From Stenotrophomonas maltophilia (GTDB lineage Bacteria; Pseudomonadota; Gammaproteobacteria; Xanthomonadales; Xanthomonadaceae): 64,000 nucleotides of DNA. The stretch covers positions 124,001 through 188,000 of the forward strand of contig FOZF01000002.1 of NCBI GenBank assembly GCA_900113425.1, in the 5' to 3' direction. Position numbers and translations under genes: made by a program. Below are positions 18,074 to 26,316 of the stretch, piece after piece (within the stretch, counting starts at the first letter, position 1; each line of letters begins with the position of its first letter). The notes beneath the pieces are model-generated. The model saw nothing but the letters and a program-made list of their open reading frames with translations. It had not been told where the DNA came from and searched no databases.

Positions 18074-18828
18074 GGTGAGTGCCTGCAGCAGAAGGAATCA
18101 TCTTTGAACAGCCTGACCGCAATGTCGAAGCACTCGATCTCAAGGAAGTGCCATTCCAGCTTTGCGGGTCGGCCAAGCGTGAGAACATGTGCGCGCTGTC
18201 TATGAAACTGCCTGAGCCAACTCTCCAGGATGGTGGGCCGGGTTCGATCAAGCTGGGCCCAGAAGCGCAGCTCGCCATCATCTTCAAAGAACTGCTTGTA
18301 ATGGCCCTTGGTCTCTACCACAGTGCACCGAGCGCGCCAGAATCCATCAAAGCGAATGCCGCCATGATTCCACTCGGTGACGGTGATGCGATTCCTGCTC
18401 TTGCGGCCTGCCAACTTCAATCGCGCACGGTCCAGCGTTGTTCCGCCATACGTGTAATCGAAGCTCTCCGGTCCGGCCAGGCGATTGGCGATTCGCAGCT
18501 GGTAGTCGTAGTCCCGGTACTGAGTCAGTGGAATCGTGTAGTTCGCGGGCACGAGGTAGCCTTGTGCCAGCTTGCAGGCGTTGCAGTCATTCTGGTTGCT
18601 CGTCTGCGAGCAATCTGTCTCGCTTGTCTGCACCCTGGGTTCGGTCTTCACTCCAGTTTCGACACCCGCCGCTTCCTTGATCTTCCTCCATATCTGGCCG
18701 AGCGTCGGGCCGCCTGCCGTGTTTCCTGGCATCTGGCCCGGGAGCGGAACGGGAGCATCGCGAACCGGATCCCATGCCCCTGGCGACGTCACCGGGGGAG
18801 GGGGAATAGGGAATGGCACAGCACCCAT
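18070..18828 (-). CDS. Type VI secretion effector with Tox-REase-5-like nuclease domain
   Basis: A 252-residue protein with a Pro-rich N-terminus (residues 4-35), a linker with three Cys (73, 82, 85) and a C-terminal restriction-endonuclease-fold domain. The putative PD-(D/E)xK residues are Asp161 in RFDGF and Glu172/Lys174 in VVETKG, matching the DGF...EAKG pattern of Tox-REase-5. It would be a DNase delivered by T6SS through the PAAR protein and DUF4123 adaptor encoded upstream. AAGGA precedes the ATG. It is followed by overlapping immunity genes. Confidence 0.78.
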   Translation of the reverse strand: MGAVPFPIPPPPVTSPGAWDPVRDAPVPLPGQMPGNTAGGPTLGQIWRKIKEAAGVETGVKTEPRVQTSETDCSQTSNQNDCNACKLAQGYLVPANYTIPLTQYRDYDYQLRIANRLAGPESFDYTYGGTTLDRARLKLAGRKSRNRITVTEWNHGGIRFDGFWRARCTVVETKGHYKQFFEDDGELRFWAQLDRTRPTILESWLRQFHRQRAHVLTLGRPAKLEWHFLEIECFDIAVRLFKDDSFCCRHSP

Positions 18829-18845
18829 TTTCTGGTCCTTTCAGT

Positions 18846-19202
18846 TCAGTCTGTCATGCGGGAAGAGGCCAGCAGCGCCAGAAGGTCCGCTGCTGTGGCG
18901 TTGGGATGGGTGGTCTCGTTGAACCAGACGCGGGTGACTGCCTGGTCACGCAACCCGCGGGCCCAGGCCACATCGGCTTTCACCCAGCGCACCAGCGTCG
19001 GTAGATGCGTGATGTGCAGGGATGTCGTAGCGTGCCGGTAACTTGCACGGACGTCCTCGACGAGTTCGTCGTCGCTTCGTTGGGCGGTCTCTACAGGAAA
19101 GTGTCTTCTGGTTTCGCGCGAAAGCGGGACCACGAACGTTGCTGGGTCGGGGAGGCAAAGCCTCGCATACTGTTCACCGCTGAGTGTCAGCATCGCATGC
19201 AC
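18846..19202 (-). CDS. Small unknown protein in T6SS cargo operon, 118 residues
   Basis: Overlaps the 3' end of the DUF4123 gene by 29 bp and ends 17 bp before the toxin start, so it is part of the operon. It is soluble, with an aromatic/charged core (THLPTLVRWVKADVAWARG). It starts at a GTG (19202) or an ATG three codons later (19193). No known fold is recognised. It could be a chaperone or co-adaptor for the toxin, or the separated C-terminal part of the DUF4123 adaptor, which is short here (168 residues). Confidence 0.6.
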   Translation of the reverse strand: MHAMLTLSGEQYARLCLPDPATFVVPLSRETRRHFPVETAQRSDDELVEDVRASYRHATTSLHITHLPTLVRWVKADVAWARGLRDQAVTRVWFNETTHPNATAADLLALLASSRMTD

Positions 19203-19680
19203 CTGGCCTTTCGAGATCGGCTCGGACCAGAGTCCAGTCCTGACTGTTCAACGTGACCTGCCACTCCAGTATCGGACCGAGCAGGTCCAGCTGTTGTCGG
19301 GGAGTGAGGACATCGCAGTATCGGAGGAAGGCTCTCGGGTCGTAGTAGCGCATCAATGCCAACGACCCGTCCGGCAGCGAGATGTCCAGTTTCGTCTGCA
19401 GATGTTGAAACAATGGATCGAAGGCTGTCGCTGAAGCCAGTATCGTGATGCCTGAAGACTGGCGGCCGAGGTAGGTCAGCCAGTGATGTACAGGCCTCTG
19501 GATCGCTCCCCAAGGTAGTTCGATCAGCCAGGGAGAAGCTTGGGCGAGATCGCTCTCGGGCTGTCCTGTGAACAGCGAGCGGTGGGGCAGTGTGTCCTGC
19601 TGAGTGTAATGGCGGAGTTCGCCCTCTCGTTCAGGGGCGGCGGCGCAGTCCACCAAGGCGAATGCTGTCCACGCCGTCAC
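19174..19680 (-). CDS. DUF4123 T6SS adaptor/chaperone (Tap/TEC type)
   Basis: A 168-residue protein starting at a GTG that overlaps the PAAR gene stop (GTGA), the same coupling used for the toxin and immunity pair. The block from SPWLIELP (about 65-72) through TILASATAFDPLFQHLQTKL and MRYYDPRAF fits DUF4123, whose members load specific effectors onto VgrG/PAAR tips. An upstream extension of the frame would cover the PAAR 3' end and is not needed. Confidence 0.78.
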   Translation of the reverse strand: MTAWTAFALVDCAAAPEREGELRHYTQQDTLPHRSLFTGQPESDLAQASPWLIELPWGAIQRPVHHWLTYLGRQSSGITILASATAFDPLFQHLQTKLDISLPDGSLALMRYYDPRAFLRYCDVLTPRQQLDLLGPILEWQVTLNSQDWTLVRADLERPGACDADTQR

Positions 19681-20069
19681 GAGCGCACCAGAAGAGGAGC
19701 GCCGCTGGTGCCTGCAGTGAGCAGGCACTCCAGGCAGATGGCCGCTCCGGGAGAGGAGCCTGTCGATACATCGATCGTTGAGGGTGCGTCAGTACAAGGC
19801 CCTTCGCTGACGTACACCAGTCGCTGCTGGGTGGAAACAAGCTGGCAGCCGCATGCGAGACGATGCCCGTGGAGCGCGACGGGGCGACCGTCGATGATGA
19901 GGGTGGGTTCGCCTTCGATGATCGGGAAGACTCCCTGATGCAGCGGGCAGGTGGCGCTGTCGCCTTCGCGTGCGACGGCGCGGCCCTCGATGTCTGTGCA
20001 GGGTGAGCCGTTGATGACGCGTCCACTGCTGCTGGTCGCGTCACCAACGACAATCCAGTGTCGTCTCAC
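19677..20069 (-). CDS. PAAR-domain protein (T6SS spike tip)
   Basis: A 130-residue PAAR protein. The core shows GDATSSSGRVINGSP, AVAREGDSATCP, then IIEGEPTLIIDGRPVALHGH, the repeated beta/metal-site pattern, with Cys and His for the tip metal. It lacks a fused toxin, so the nuclease is carried separately by DUF4123. The GTG at 20069 (start RRHWIVVGD) is chosen because family members begin there. A TTG at 20117 would add 16 residues. No vgrG is present in the window. Confidence 0.82.
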   Translation of the reverse strand: MRRHWIVVGDATSSSGRVINGSPCTDIEGRAVAREGDSATCPLHQGVFPIIEGEPTLIIDGRPVALHGHRLACGCQLVSTQQRLVYVSEGPCTDAPSTIDVSTGSSPGAAICLECLLTAGTSGAPLLVRS

Positions 20070-20492
20070 GTTGGGATATCGAACCTGTTGGTCGGTGCCC
20101 AGCCTGCAACCCGGCAACGAGATCCATCAAGCATTTACAGCCATCATGCTGTCACTTATGGCACTTCATGCAGTCGCTGATTGTGATCGCTTCTCCCGTT
20201 TCTGCCGGAGAAACAAGAGCTTTCCAGAAATCTGGGGCCGCGGGATTCAGTCAATGAGGGCAGGGACGTGGTCTGCGCGACGCTGCGTTGATGAGTTCAG
20301 AAACCTGCGAGAAGCGACACACACCCTTGTAATCAGAGAAAGAACGCGGAGCGAAAGGGAAGCTGAGAGCTGCGCCCTACCGGGGGATGAAGTTGCAGAG
20401 CTCTAATCGGGACGCGCTTTCGCGCGACATTTCACACAGAAATCCAGCAGCCCGGCGCATCGTCTCCCAACCCTCCACCCGGGAGCCCCACC
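20070..20492. other. Intergenic region between PAAR operon and tautomerase
   Basis: About 420 bp between divergently transcribed genes, with lower G+C than the flanks. It should contain promoters for both directions, but I could not pick a convincing -10/-35 pair. No vgrG remnant or ORF with homology is visible. Confidence 0.5.
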
Positions 20493-20873
20493 ATGCCGCT
20501 CGCCCGCATCGATCTCCGCAAAGGCCAATCCGCCGACTACCTGCAGCGCGTCGGCGAGGCCATCTACCAGGCCATGCGCGCTGTCGGCGTGCCCGAGAAC
20601 GACCGCTTCCAGATCTTCCAGGAGCACGACGCCGCCACCCTGGTCTACGACCCCAGCTACCTGGGTGTGCAGCGCTCCGACGATTTCATCTGCATCCAGA
20701 TCACCTGGAACGAGGGCCGCACCCTGGAGCAGAAGAAGGCGCTGTACGCGGGCATCGCTGACGGCCTGCATTCGGCAGTGGGCATCCGCCGCGAGGACGT
20801 GTTCATCAATCTGGTGGAAGTGAAGAAGGAGAACTGGTCGTTCGGACATGGCGTTGCCCAGTACGCGACGTGA
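20493..20873 (+). CDS. Tautomerase superfamily protein
   Basis: A 126-residue member of the larger 4-oxalocrotonate tautomerase-like group. Pro2 becomes the N-terminal catalytic proline after Met removal (MPLARIDLRKG). The FINLVEVKKENWSFGHGVAQ tail is typical of this subgroup. The substrate is unknown. It is monocistronic between the T6SS region and the metal-uptake genes. Confidence 0.85.
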   Translation: MPLARIDLRKGQSADYLQRVGEAIYQAMRAVGVPENDRFQIFQEHDAATLVYDPSYLGVQRSDDFICIQITWNEGRTLEQKKALYAGIADGLHSAVGIRREDVFINLVEVKKENWSFGHGVAQYAT

Positions 20874-20952
20874 GGCGCCTGCGTCACCCTGTCGCAGGGG
20901 CAAAACCCTGAACGTGGTCCAAGGTTGCGGCGCCGCGCCGTAGAATGCCCGG

Positions 20953-21390
20953 GTGCACCGCCCCCGATTCCACCGCCGGTTCCAGGCCCTGGCATGGCTC
21001 GCCCTGCTGCTGGTGCTGCTTGCCCCGCTGGTGAGCCGCTGGGTGGCGCATGGCCGCGTGGCAGCGGCGGCGCCCGTGGCGGCGATGGATCATTCGCTGC
21101 ATGCGCAGCACACGATGGAAGGCCATCACGACCATCATGCGATGGCGGCGCCGCACGGTGAGGCCGCGAAGAATCCGCCCGCCGATCCACACGCCGATCA
21201 TGAAATGGGCGTGGATTGCGATTACTGCCTGATCGCGGCGCGGTTGATCACCCTGCTGGTGGCGGCGTTCCTGCTGCTGGTGCCCTTGGCGCCGGTCTGC
21301 CGGGCCCGGCTGGGCGCTGTGCTGGCAGTGCCCGCGCGCTTGGCGGGAACCCTCGGGGCGCGGGGACCACCGGCGGCATTGGCGGGCTGA
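20953..21390 (+). CDS. DUF2946 family His-rich membrane protein
   Basis: A 145-residue protein from a GTG start with two membrane segments (about 12-28 and 95-113). Between them lies a periplasmic loop with ten histidines in residues 46-85 (for example MEGHHDHHAM) followed by CDYC. This is a strong metal-ligand signature. DUF2946 genes are often next to copper-related TonB receptors, and one follows here after 120 bp. A role in copper handling or sensing is inferred. Confidence 0.75.
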   Translation: MHRPRFHRRFQALAWLALLLVLLAPLVSRWVAHGRVAAAAPVAAMDHSLHAQHTMEGHHDHHAMAAPHGEAAKNPPADPHADHEMGVDCDYCLIAARLITLLVAAFLLLVPLAPVCRARLGAVLAVPARLAGTLGARGPPAALAG

Positions 21391-21427
21391 GCCGCGCACG
21401 CGGCTGTGCATTCGATCTGATAGAAGC

Positions 21428-21450
21428 CGCCAGGAGTGGCCTGGCGCTAC
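21428..21450 (-). repeat. Degenerate SMAG REP palindrome
   Basis: Read on the minus strand it is GTAGCGCCAGGCCACTCCTG plus GCG, a compensated variant of the window's REP stem. It lies between the DUF2946 and receptor genes. Confidence 0.6.
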
Positions 21451-21510
21451 CGCGTGCGCTTTCCTTCCTGCTGCCCCGCAGTGCGGGGTGGCATTGCATG
21501 CCATGAAAAA

Positions 21511-23646
21511 ATGAAAAGACATCCGAAGCGCGTTGCCCTGCGTTGGGCGACGCTGCCGGCGCTGTGCGCCTGCGCCCTGCCTGTTGCACCTGCCCGTGCC
21601 GACGCGGCGGGCCCGACCACCTTGGACACCGTCCGCGTGGTCGATACCCGGCACGGTGCGCTGTCGGCCACCCCCGGCGCAGGTTCCGCGCTGGGCCTGA
21701 ACGTGTTGCAGACCCCCGCGGCGCTCACCGTGATCGACCGCGACCAGCTGGAGCAGCGCGGTGATTCCAACCTCAACGATGCGATCAGCCGCGCGGGTGC
21801 GATCAGCGCGATGCCGCATCCGGGCAATGGCCTCAGCGCGCTGTCCAGCCGGGGCTTCACCGATGGGGCGTCGGTGATGCGCCTGTACGATGGCCTGCGC
21901 CAGTACGGGGGCGTCGGCATCACATTCCCGTTCGATACCTGGTCCATCGAGCGCATCGAAGTGCTGCGCGGGCCGGCCTCGGTGATCCACGGCGACGGTG
22001 CGATCGGCGGTGTGATCAACATCGTGCCGAAGAAGCCTTCGCGCGGTGCCGTCGAGAACGAGATCAGTGTGACGGTGGGCAGCGAGGACACCGCGCGCCT
22101 GGGCTTCGGCAGCGGTGGCGCGCTGACGCCTGAGCTGGCCTACCGCCTGGATCTGAGTGGCAACTACAGCGGCGGCTGGGTCGATCGCGGCCGCAACAGT
22201 GATGCCACCTCCTCCGGTGCACTGTTGTGGCAGCCGCGTACCGACCTGCAGCTGACCTTGACCCATGCACAGGGCTACCAGCAGCCGATGCGCTACTTCG
22301 GTACGCCGCTGGTGGATGGCCGACAGTTGGACGCACTGCGCCACCGCAACTACAACGTGGACGACAGTGACATCCGCTTCCGTGACCGCTGGACGCAGCT
22401 CGATGCGCTGTGGACGCCGAACGCGAAGGTGGAGTGGCGCACGCGCGTCTACCAGATCGACAGCCAGCGCGATTGGCGCAACGCCGAGGCCTATGTCTAC
22501 AACCCGCGCACCGGGCTGATCGATCGTTCCGGCAATACCCAGATCACCCACAACCAGGACCAGACCGGGCTGACCTCGACGCTGCGCATACAGGGTGAAG
22601 TGGGCGGCCTGGCCAACAGTTTCGCGGTGGGGATGGACGCCAACCGTGCGCACTTCAAGCACACCAACAATACCTATGCCGGCAGTTCCGGTCCGGTCGA
22701 TCCGTTCCATCCGGTGCCCGGTGACTTTGCCAGCGATGCGCCGAACCTGCCGCGCTACCGCAACAGCGCCGAGCAGTACGCACTGTTCGTGGAAGACCGG
22801 CTGGCCCTGAACGAACGCTGGTCGGTACTGGGCGGGCTGCGCCACGATCGCGCGCGCATCGACCGTACCGATCTGATCAGCGGGCAGAGCGCGTTCTCGA
22901 AGACCTACCGCAGCACCGGCTGGCGCGCGGGTACCGTGTTCGCGCTGCAGCCGGCGTTGAGTGTCTACGCGCAGTATTCGCAGGCGGCCGATCCGGTCGG
23001 TGGCCTGTTGATGATCAGCCCGGCCAACGGTGCATTCGATCTTGCCAAGGGGCGTCAGATCGAAGTCGGCCTGAAACAGGCGTTCGCGGCCGGCGAATGG
23101 ACGCTGGCGGCGTACCGCATCCGCAAGACCGGCCTGCTCAGCCGTGATCCGCTGCTGCCGGATCGTCGGGTGCAGGTGGGCGCGCAGACCTCGCGCGGAA
23201 TCGAGGCGTCCTTGAACTGGAACTTCGCACCCCACTGGTCGCTCGATGCCAACGCGACGGTGCTGAAGGCCGAGTTCGAGGACTTCCTGGAAGCCACCGG
23301 CTCGCCGGTGGCGCTGGTGTCGCGCGATGGCAACGTGCCGCCGAACGTGGCCGAGCGCCTGGCCAATGTGTGGCTGGGCTGGCAGTTTCTGCCGGACTGG
23401 AACCTGGCCGGTGGCGTGCGTTACGTCGGCAAGCGCTACGCCGACAACGCCAACACGCTGGAGCTGCCGGGTTACAGCACCACCGATCTGGCGCTGACCT
23501 GGCAGGCGGCACCGCGGACGCGGGTGACCGCCCGTGTGTTCAACGTGTTCGACAAGGCGTACTACGCCACGGCGTACTACACCAGCACGCAGTGGCTGCT
23601 GGGTGCGGATCGACGTGTCGAGCTCACCCTCGATCACCGCTTCTGA
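21511..23646 (+). CDS. TonB-dependent receptor (metal/siderophore)
   Basis: A 711-residue outer-membrane receptor. The chosen ATG begins the signal peptide MKRHPKRVALRWATLPALCA with cleavage after PARA. The plug domain follows (TPAALTVIDRDQLEQRG, IERIEVLRGPASVIHGDGAIGG), then the beta-barrel ending TLDHRF with a terminal Phe. Upstream is a His-rich DUF2946 gene and 10 bp downstream a PepSY protein, suggesting uptake plus reduction of a metal complex (copper or iron). The frame is open 75 bp further upstream but without a signal sequence. No Fur box is evident. Confidence 0.85.
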   Translation: MKRHPKRVALRWATLPALCACALPVAPARADAAGPTTLDTVRVVDTRHGALSATPGAGSALGLNVLQTPAALTVIDRDQLEQRGDSNLNDAISRAGAISAMPHPGNGLSALSSRGFTDGASVMRLYDGLRQYGGVGITFPFDTWSIERIEVLRGPASVIHGDGAIGGVINIVPKKPSRGAVENEISVTVGSEDTARLGFGSGGALTPELAYRLDLSGNYSGGWVDRGRNSDATSSGALLWQPRTDLQLTLTHAQGYQQPMRYFGTPLVDGRQLDALRHRNYNVDDSDIRFRDRWTQLDALWTPNAKVEWRTRVYQIDSQRDWRNAEAYVYNPRTGLIDRSGNTQITHNQDQTGLTSTLRIQGEVGGLANSFAVGMDANRAHFKHTNNTYAGSSGPVDPFHPVPGDFASDAPNLPRYRNSAEQYALFVEDRLALNERWSVLGGLRHDRARIDRTDLISGQSAFSKTYRSTGWRAGTVFALQPALSVYAQYSQAADPVGGLLMISPANGAFDLAKGRQIEVGLKQAFAAGEWTLAAYRIRKTGLLSRDPLLPDRRVQVGAQTSRGIEASLNWNFAPHWSLDANATVLKAEFEDFLEATGSPVALVSRDGNVPPNVAERLANVWLGWQFLPDWNLAGGVRYVGKRYADNANTLELPGYSTTDLALTWQAAPRTRVTARVFNVFDKAYYATAYYTSTQWLLGADRRVELTLDHRF

Positions 23647-23656
23647 GGGCGCTGCG

Positions 23657-25162
23657 ATGTCGCTGCGATCCACCGCACGGCGCTGGACCTACCTGGTGCA
23701 CCGTTGGCTGGGCATCGGCGGATGCCTGTTGACGCTGCTGTGGTTCGTCAGCGGCATGGTGATGCTGTTCGTCGGCTACCCGAAGCTGACGCCCGGCGAG
23801 CGGCTGGCGGCGTTGCCGGTGCTGGGCGACGCGCACGGGCTGCTTGGACTGTCGGCGTTGCCAGCGGCCGTGCAGGCTGAGCCGGAAAGCGTGGCGCTGA
23901 CCACGCTGCGTGGAGACCCCGCCTATGTAGTGCGTAGTGGCAACCACGTGGGGGCCTGGTCGGCGCGCACCGGGCAGGTCCTGCTGCCGGTATCGGCACA
24001 GCGCGCCGAAGCCTCGGCGGTGCAGTTTGCCGGCGGCCCGGCATTCGTGGGTGCCACGCGCGTGGATGAGGACCGCTGGACGCATTCGCGTGCACTGGAT
24101 GCGCATCGGCCGCTGTACCGGGTCGAGGTGGGCGGTGCGCGGCCGGGTGACCTGTATGTGTCTTCGTGTACCGGCGAGGTGGTACTGGATGCACCGCATG
24201 TGCAGCAGCGCTGGAACTATGTGGGGGCGTGGCTGCACTGGCTGTACTTCCTGCGCATGCAGTCGGTCGACCCGGCGTGGACGTGGGTGGTGATCGTGCT
24301 GTCCGCACTGTGCACGCTGGCGGCGGTCAGTGGCGTTGTGGTGGGGGTGTGGCGCTGGCGCTTCCGTGGCCGCTATCGTTCGGGCGCGAAGACGCCCTAT
24401 GTCGAGCCGTGGATGCGCTGGCATCATCTGATCGGTCTGACGGCTGCGGCGTTCGTGTTCACCTGGATCTTCAGTGGCCTGATGTCGATGAATCCGCTGG
24501 GCGTGTTCAGCAGTACACGCGCGGCGATCGACGCGGCGCAGTATCGCGGCGATGCGGTGGCAGTGAATGGCGCACTGGGCGAACCGGCAGCGCTGCTGGC
24601 TGCGGCCCATGATGGGCTGTTCATGCCCGTGGAGATCCAGTGGCGGCGCATCGGCGGTGAGCTGTTCGCGCTGTTGCTGGACGGGCAGGGCGATACGCGC
24701 ATCGTATCCGCAGACGAAGGGCATCTTCGGATGATGCAGCTGCTGCCGGTGGCATGGCTGCAGCAGAAGGTGCAGGCGATGTCTGCCGCGCCGATGCATC
24801 GGTTCGCGCTACTGCATGCAGCGGATGCCTACTTCTATCCGCGCGCGCCGGAGGCGATGAACGGCGCGGCGGTGCGCCGCTTCCCGGTGGCGGTGGCGGA
24901 CTTCGGTGATGCCGAGGCGACGCGCGTCTACTTCGATCTGGCCAGCGGCGATCCACTGCTGACCCTGGGGCATCGTGAGCGCGTCGGGCGCTGGCTGTTC
25001 TACTTCCTGCACAGCTGGGACCTGCCGGCGATGCTGCGGCAGGAGACGGCCCGGTTGGGCGTGCTGCTGCTGTTGAGCACCGCCGGCACCGCGCTGTGTG
25101 CCACCGCCACGGTGATCGGTTATCGACGATTGCGGATGAAGGTCCGGCGTCGGCGCCGTTGA
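23657..25162 (+). CDS. PepSY-associated TM-helix protein (PiuB/ferric-reductase-like)
   Basis: A 501-residue inner-membrane protein with four or more membrane helices (about 16-36, 210-240, 265-290 and near 455-480). Paired His occur in helices (LVHRWLG, WLHWLYF, WMRWHHLIG), as in PepSY_TM proteins thought to bind haem and reduce siderophore-bound metal. It lies 10 bp after the TonB receptor and so is co-transcribed. It ends in an Arg-rich tail. It converges on the MFS gene with 9 bp between stops. Confidence 0.82.
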   Translation: MSLRSTARRWTYLVHRWLGIGGCLLTLLWFVSGMVMLFVGYPKLTPGERLAALPVLGDAHGLLGLSALPAAVQAEPESVALTTLRGDPAYVVRSGNHVGAWSARTGQVLLPVSAQRAEASAVQFAGGPAFVGATRVDEDRWTHSRALDAHRPLYRVEVGGARPGDLYVSSCTGEVVLDAPHVQQRWNYVGAWLHWLYFLRMQSVDPAWTWVVIVLSALCTLAAVSGVVVGVWRWRFRGRYRSGAKTPYVEPWMRWHHLIGLTAAAFVFTWIFSGLMSMNPLGVFSSTRAAIDAAQYRGDAVAVNGALGEPAALLAAAHDGLFMPVEIQWRRIGGELFALLLDGQGDTRIVSADEGHLRMMQLLPVAWLQQKVQAMSAAPMHRFALLHAADAYFYPRAPEAMNGAAVRRFPVAVADFGDAEATRVYFDLASGDPLLTLGHRERVGRWLFYFLHSWDLPAMLRQETARLGVLLLLSTAGTALCATATVIGYRRLRMKVRRRRR

Positions 25163-25171
25163 TGCCGCGCG

Positions 25172-26305
25172 CTACACCCGCAGCCAGCGCGTGGACACCG
25201 CCACCAGCAGCAGCGCGATGGCCACACCCATGAATGCAGCGATCAGGCCGAAATGATGAGCGGCAAAGCCGATCAGCGCTGGGCCGGCCAGAATGCCGGC
25301 AAAGCCCAGCGTGGACACTGCGGTAATCGCCAGGGCACCGGGCATACGGGACTGGTGGCCGGCCAGCGAGAACAGCGCCGGCGCGATGTTGGCGCAGCCC
25401 AGGCCGACCAGCACATAGCCCAGCAATGACAGCTGCCATGGCGTGACCACGGTCAGCACCAGCACGCCGCTGGCCGCGAGCAGGCCACCGAACACGATCG
25501 CGCGCTGGCGTCCCACACGTTCTACCCAGGCATCGCCAAGCAGGCGGGCCACAGTCATGGTCAGGGTGAAGATCACATAGCCGATGCCTGCCATGCGCGC
25601 ATCGACGCTGCGCACGTCGCTGAGAAAGACCGCGCTCCAGTCCAGCATCGCGCCTTCGCCGAGGAACGCGACGAAGGCCAGCACACCGATGAACAGCACG
25701 ATGCCGTGCGGCATGGCCAGCATCGGCGTGTCGTGCGGCATGCGCTCGCGGTGCCAGTACGGCGCCGACAACAGCATCGCCAGCAGCATCGCGCCCACGC
25801 CGATCAGCACCGACCCGAGCGGTGGCAGCTGCAGGGACAGCAGCACGGTCATCATCGCCGCACCCAGGAAGCCGCCGATGCTGAAGAAAGCATGGAAACC
25901 GGACATCATCACCCGCCGCGCTTCGCGCTCGACGACCACGGCCTGCACGTTCATCGTGCAGTCCATCGCGCCTACCGCGGCACCGAACACGAACAGCACC
26001 AGGCCCAGCAGCCACGCTGAACCGGCCAGGGCCAGGCCCGGCACGGTGAGGCAGATCAGCAGCGTGCTGGCCATCATCACCCGGCGGCAGCCCAGCCGCG
26101 CGGCCAGAACGCCCGCTGCTGGCATCGCCAGCAGCGAACCGGCGCCCAGGCAGAGCAGCACCAGGCCGAGCGTGGCATCGTTGATGTCCGCGCGTGCTTT
26201 GGCGAACGGTACCAGCGTCGCCCATAGTGCCGTGGCGAAACCGGGAATGAAGAATGCAGCGCGGGTCGCGTGCTGTTCGGCACGCGCGCGGTGGGCAACG
26301 GACAT
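25172..26305 (-). CDS. MFS transporter, 377 residues
   Basis: A twelve-helix-type major facilitator with a loop-2/3 motif-A remnant (AGVLAARLGCRRV). It is encoded 11 bp downstream of a DeoR-type regulator, so the two form an operon. The layout DeoR regulator, MFS pump and divergent pentapeptide (qnr) gene resembles the smqnrR-smtcrA-Smqnr locus described in S. maltophilia, where SmQnrR represses the pump and qnr. Whether this is that locus or a paralogue cannot be decided from sequence alone. Confidence 0.82.
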   Translation of the reverse strand: MSVAHRARAEQHATRAAFFIPGFATALWATLVPFAKARADINDATLGLVLLCLGAGSLLAMPAAGVLAARLGCRRVMMASTLLICLTVPGLALAGSAWLLGLVLFVFGAAVGAMDCTMNVQAVVVEREARRVMMSGFHAFFSIGGFLGAAMMTVLLSLQLPPLGSVLIGVGAMLLAMLLSAPYWHRERMPHDTPMLAMPHGIVLFIGVLAFVAFLGEGAMLDWSAVFLSDVRSVDARMAGIGYVIFTLTMTVARLLGDAWVERVGRQRAIVFGGLLAASGVLVLTVVTPWQLSLLGYVLVGLGCANIAPALFSLAGHQSRMPGALAITAVSTLGFAGILAGPALIGFAAHHFGLIAAFMGVAIALLLVAVSTRWLRV

Positions 26306-26316
26306 GGTCGGGCCGG

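Noticed and set aside
14721..20492. tRNA-Val as attachment site of an integrated element
   Set aside because: No integrase gene and no repeat of the tRNA 3' end was found near the far boundary.
20070..20492. vgrG remnant upstream of the PAAR gene
   Set aside because: No gp27/gp5-like residues could be read in any frame.
20884..23673. Long antisense frame over the TonB receptor (about 929 codons)
   Set aside because: The sense strand encodes a complete receptor with plug and barrel; the antisense product has no signal or domain.
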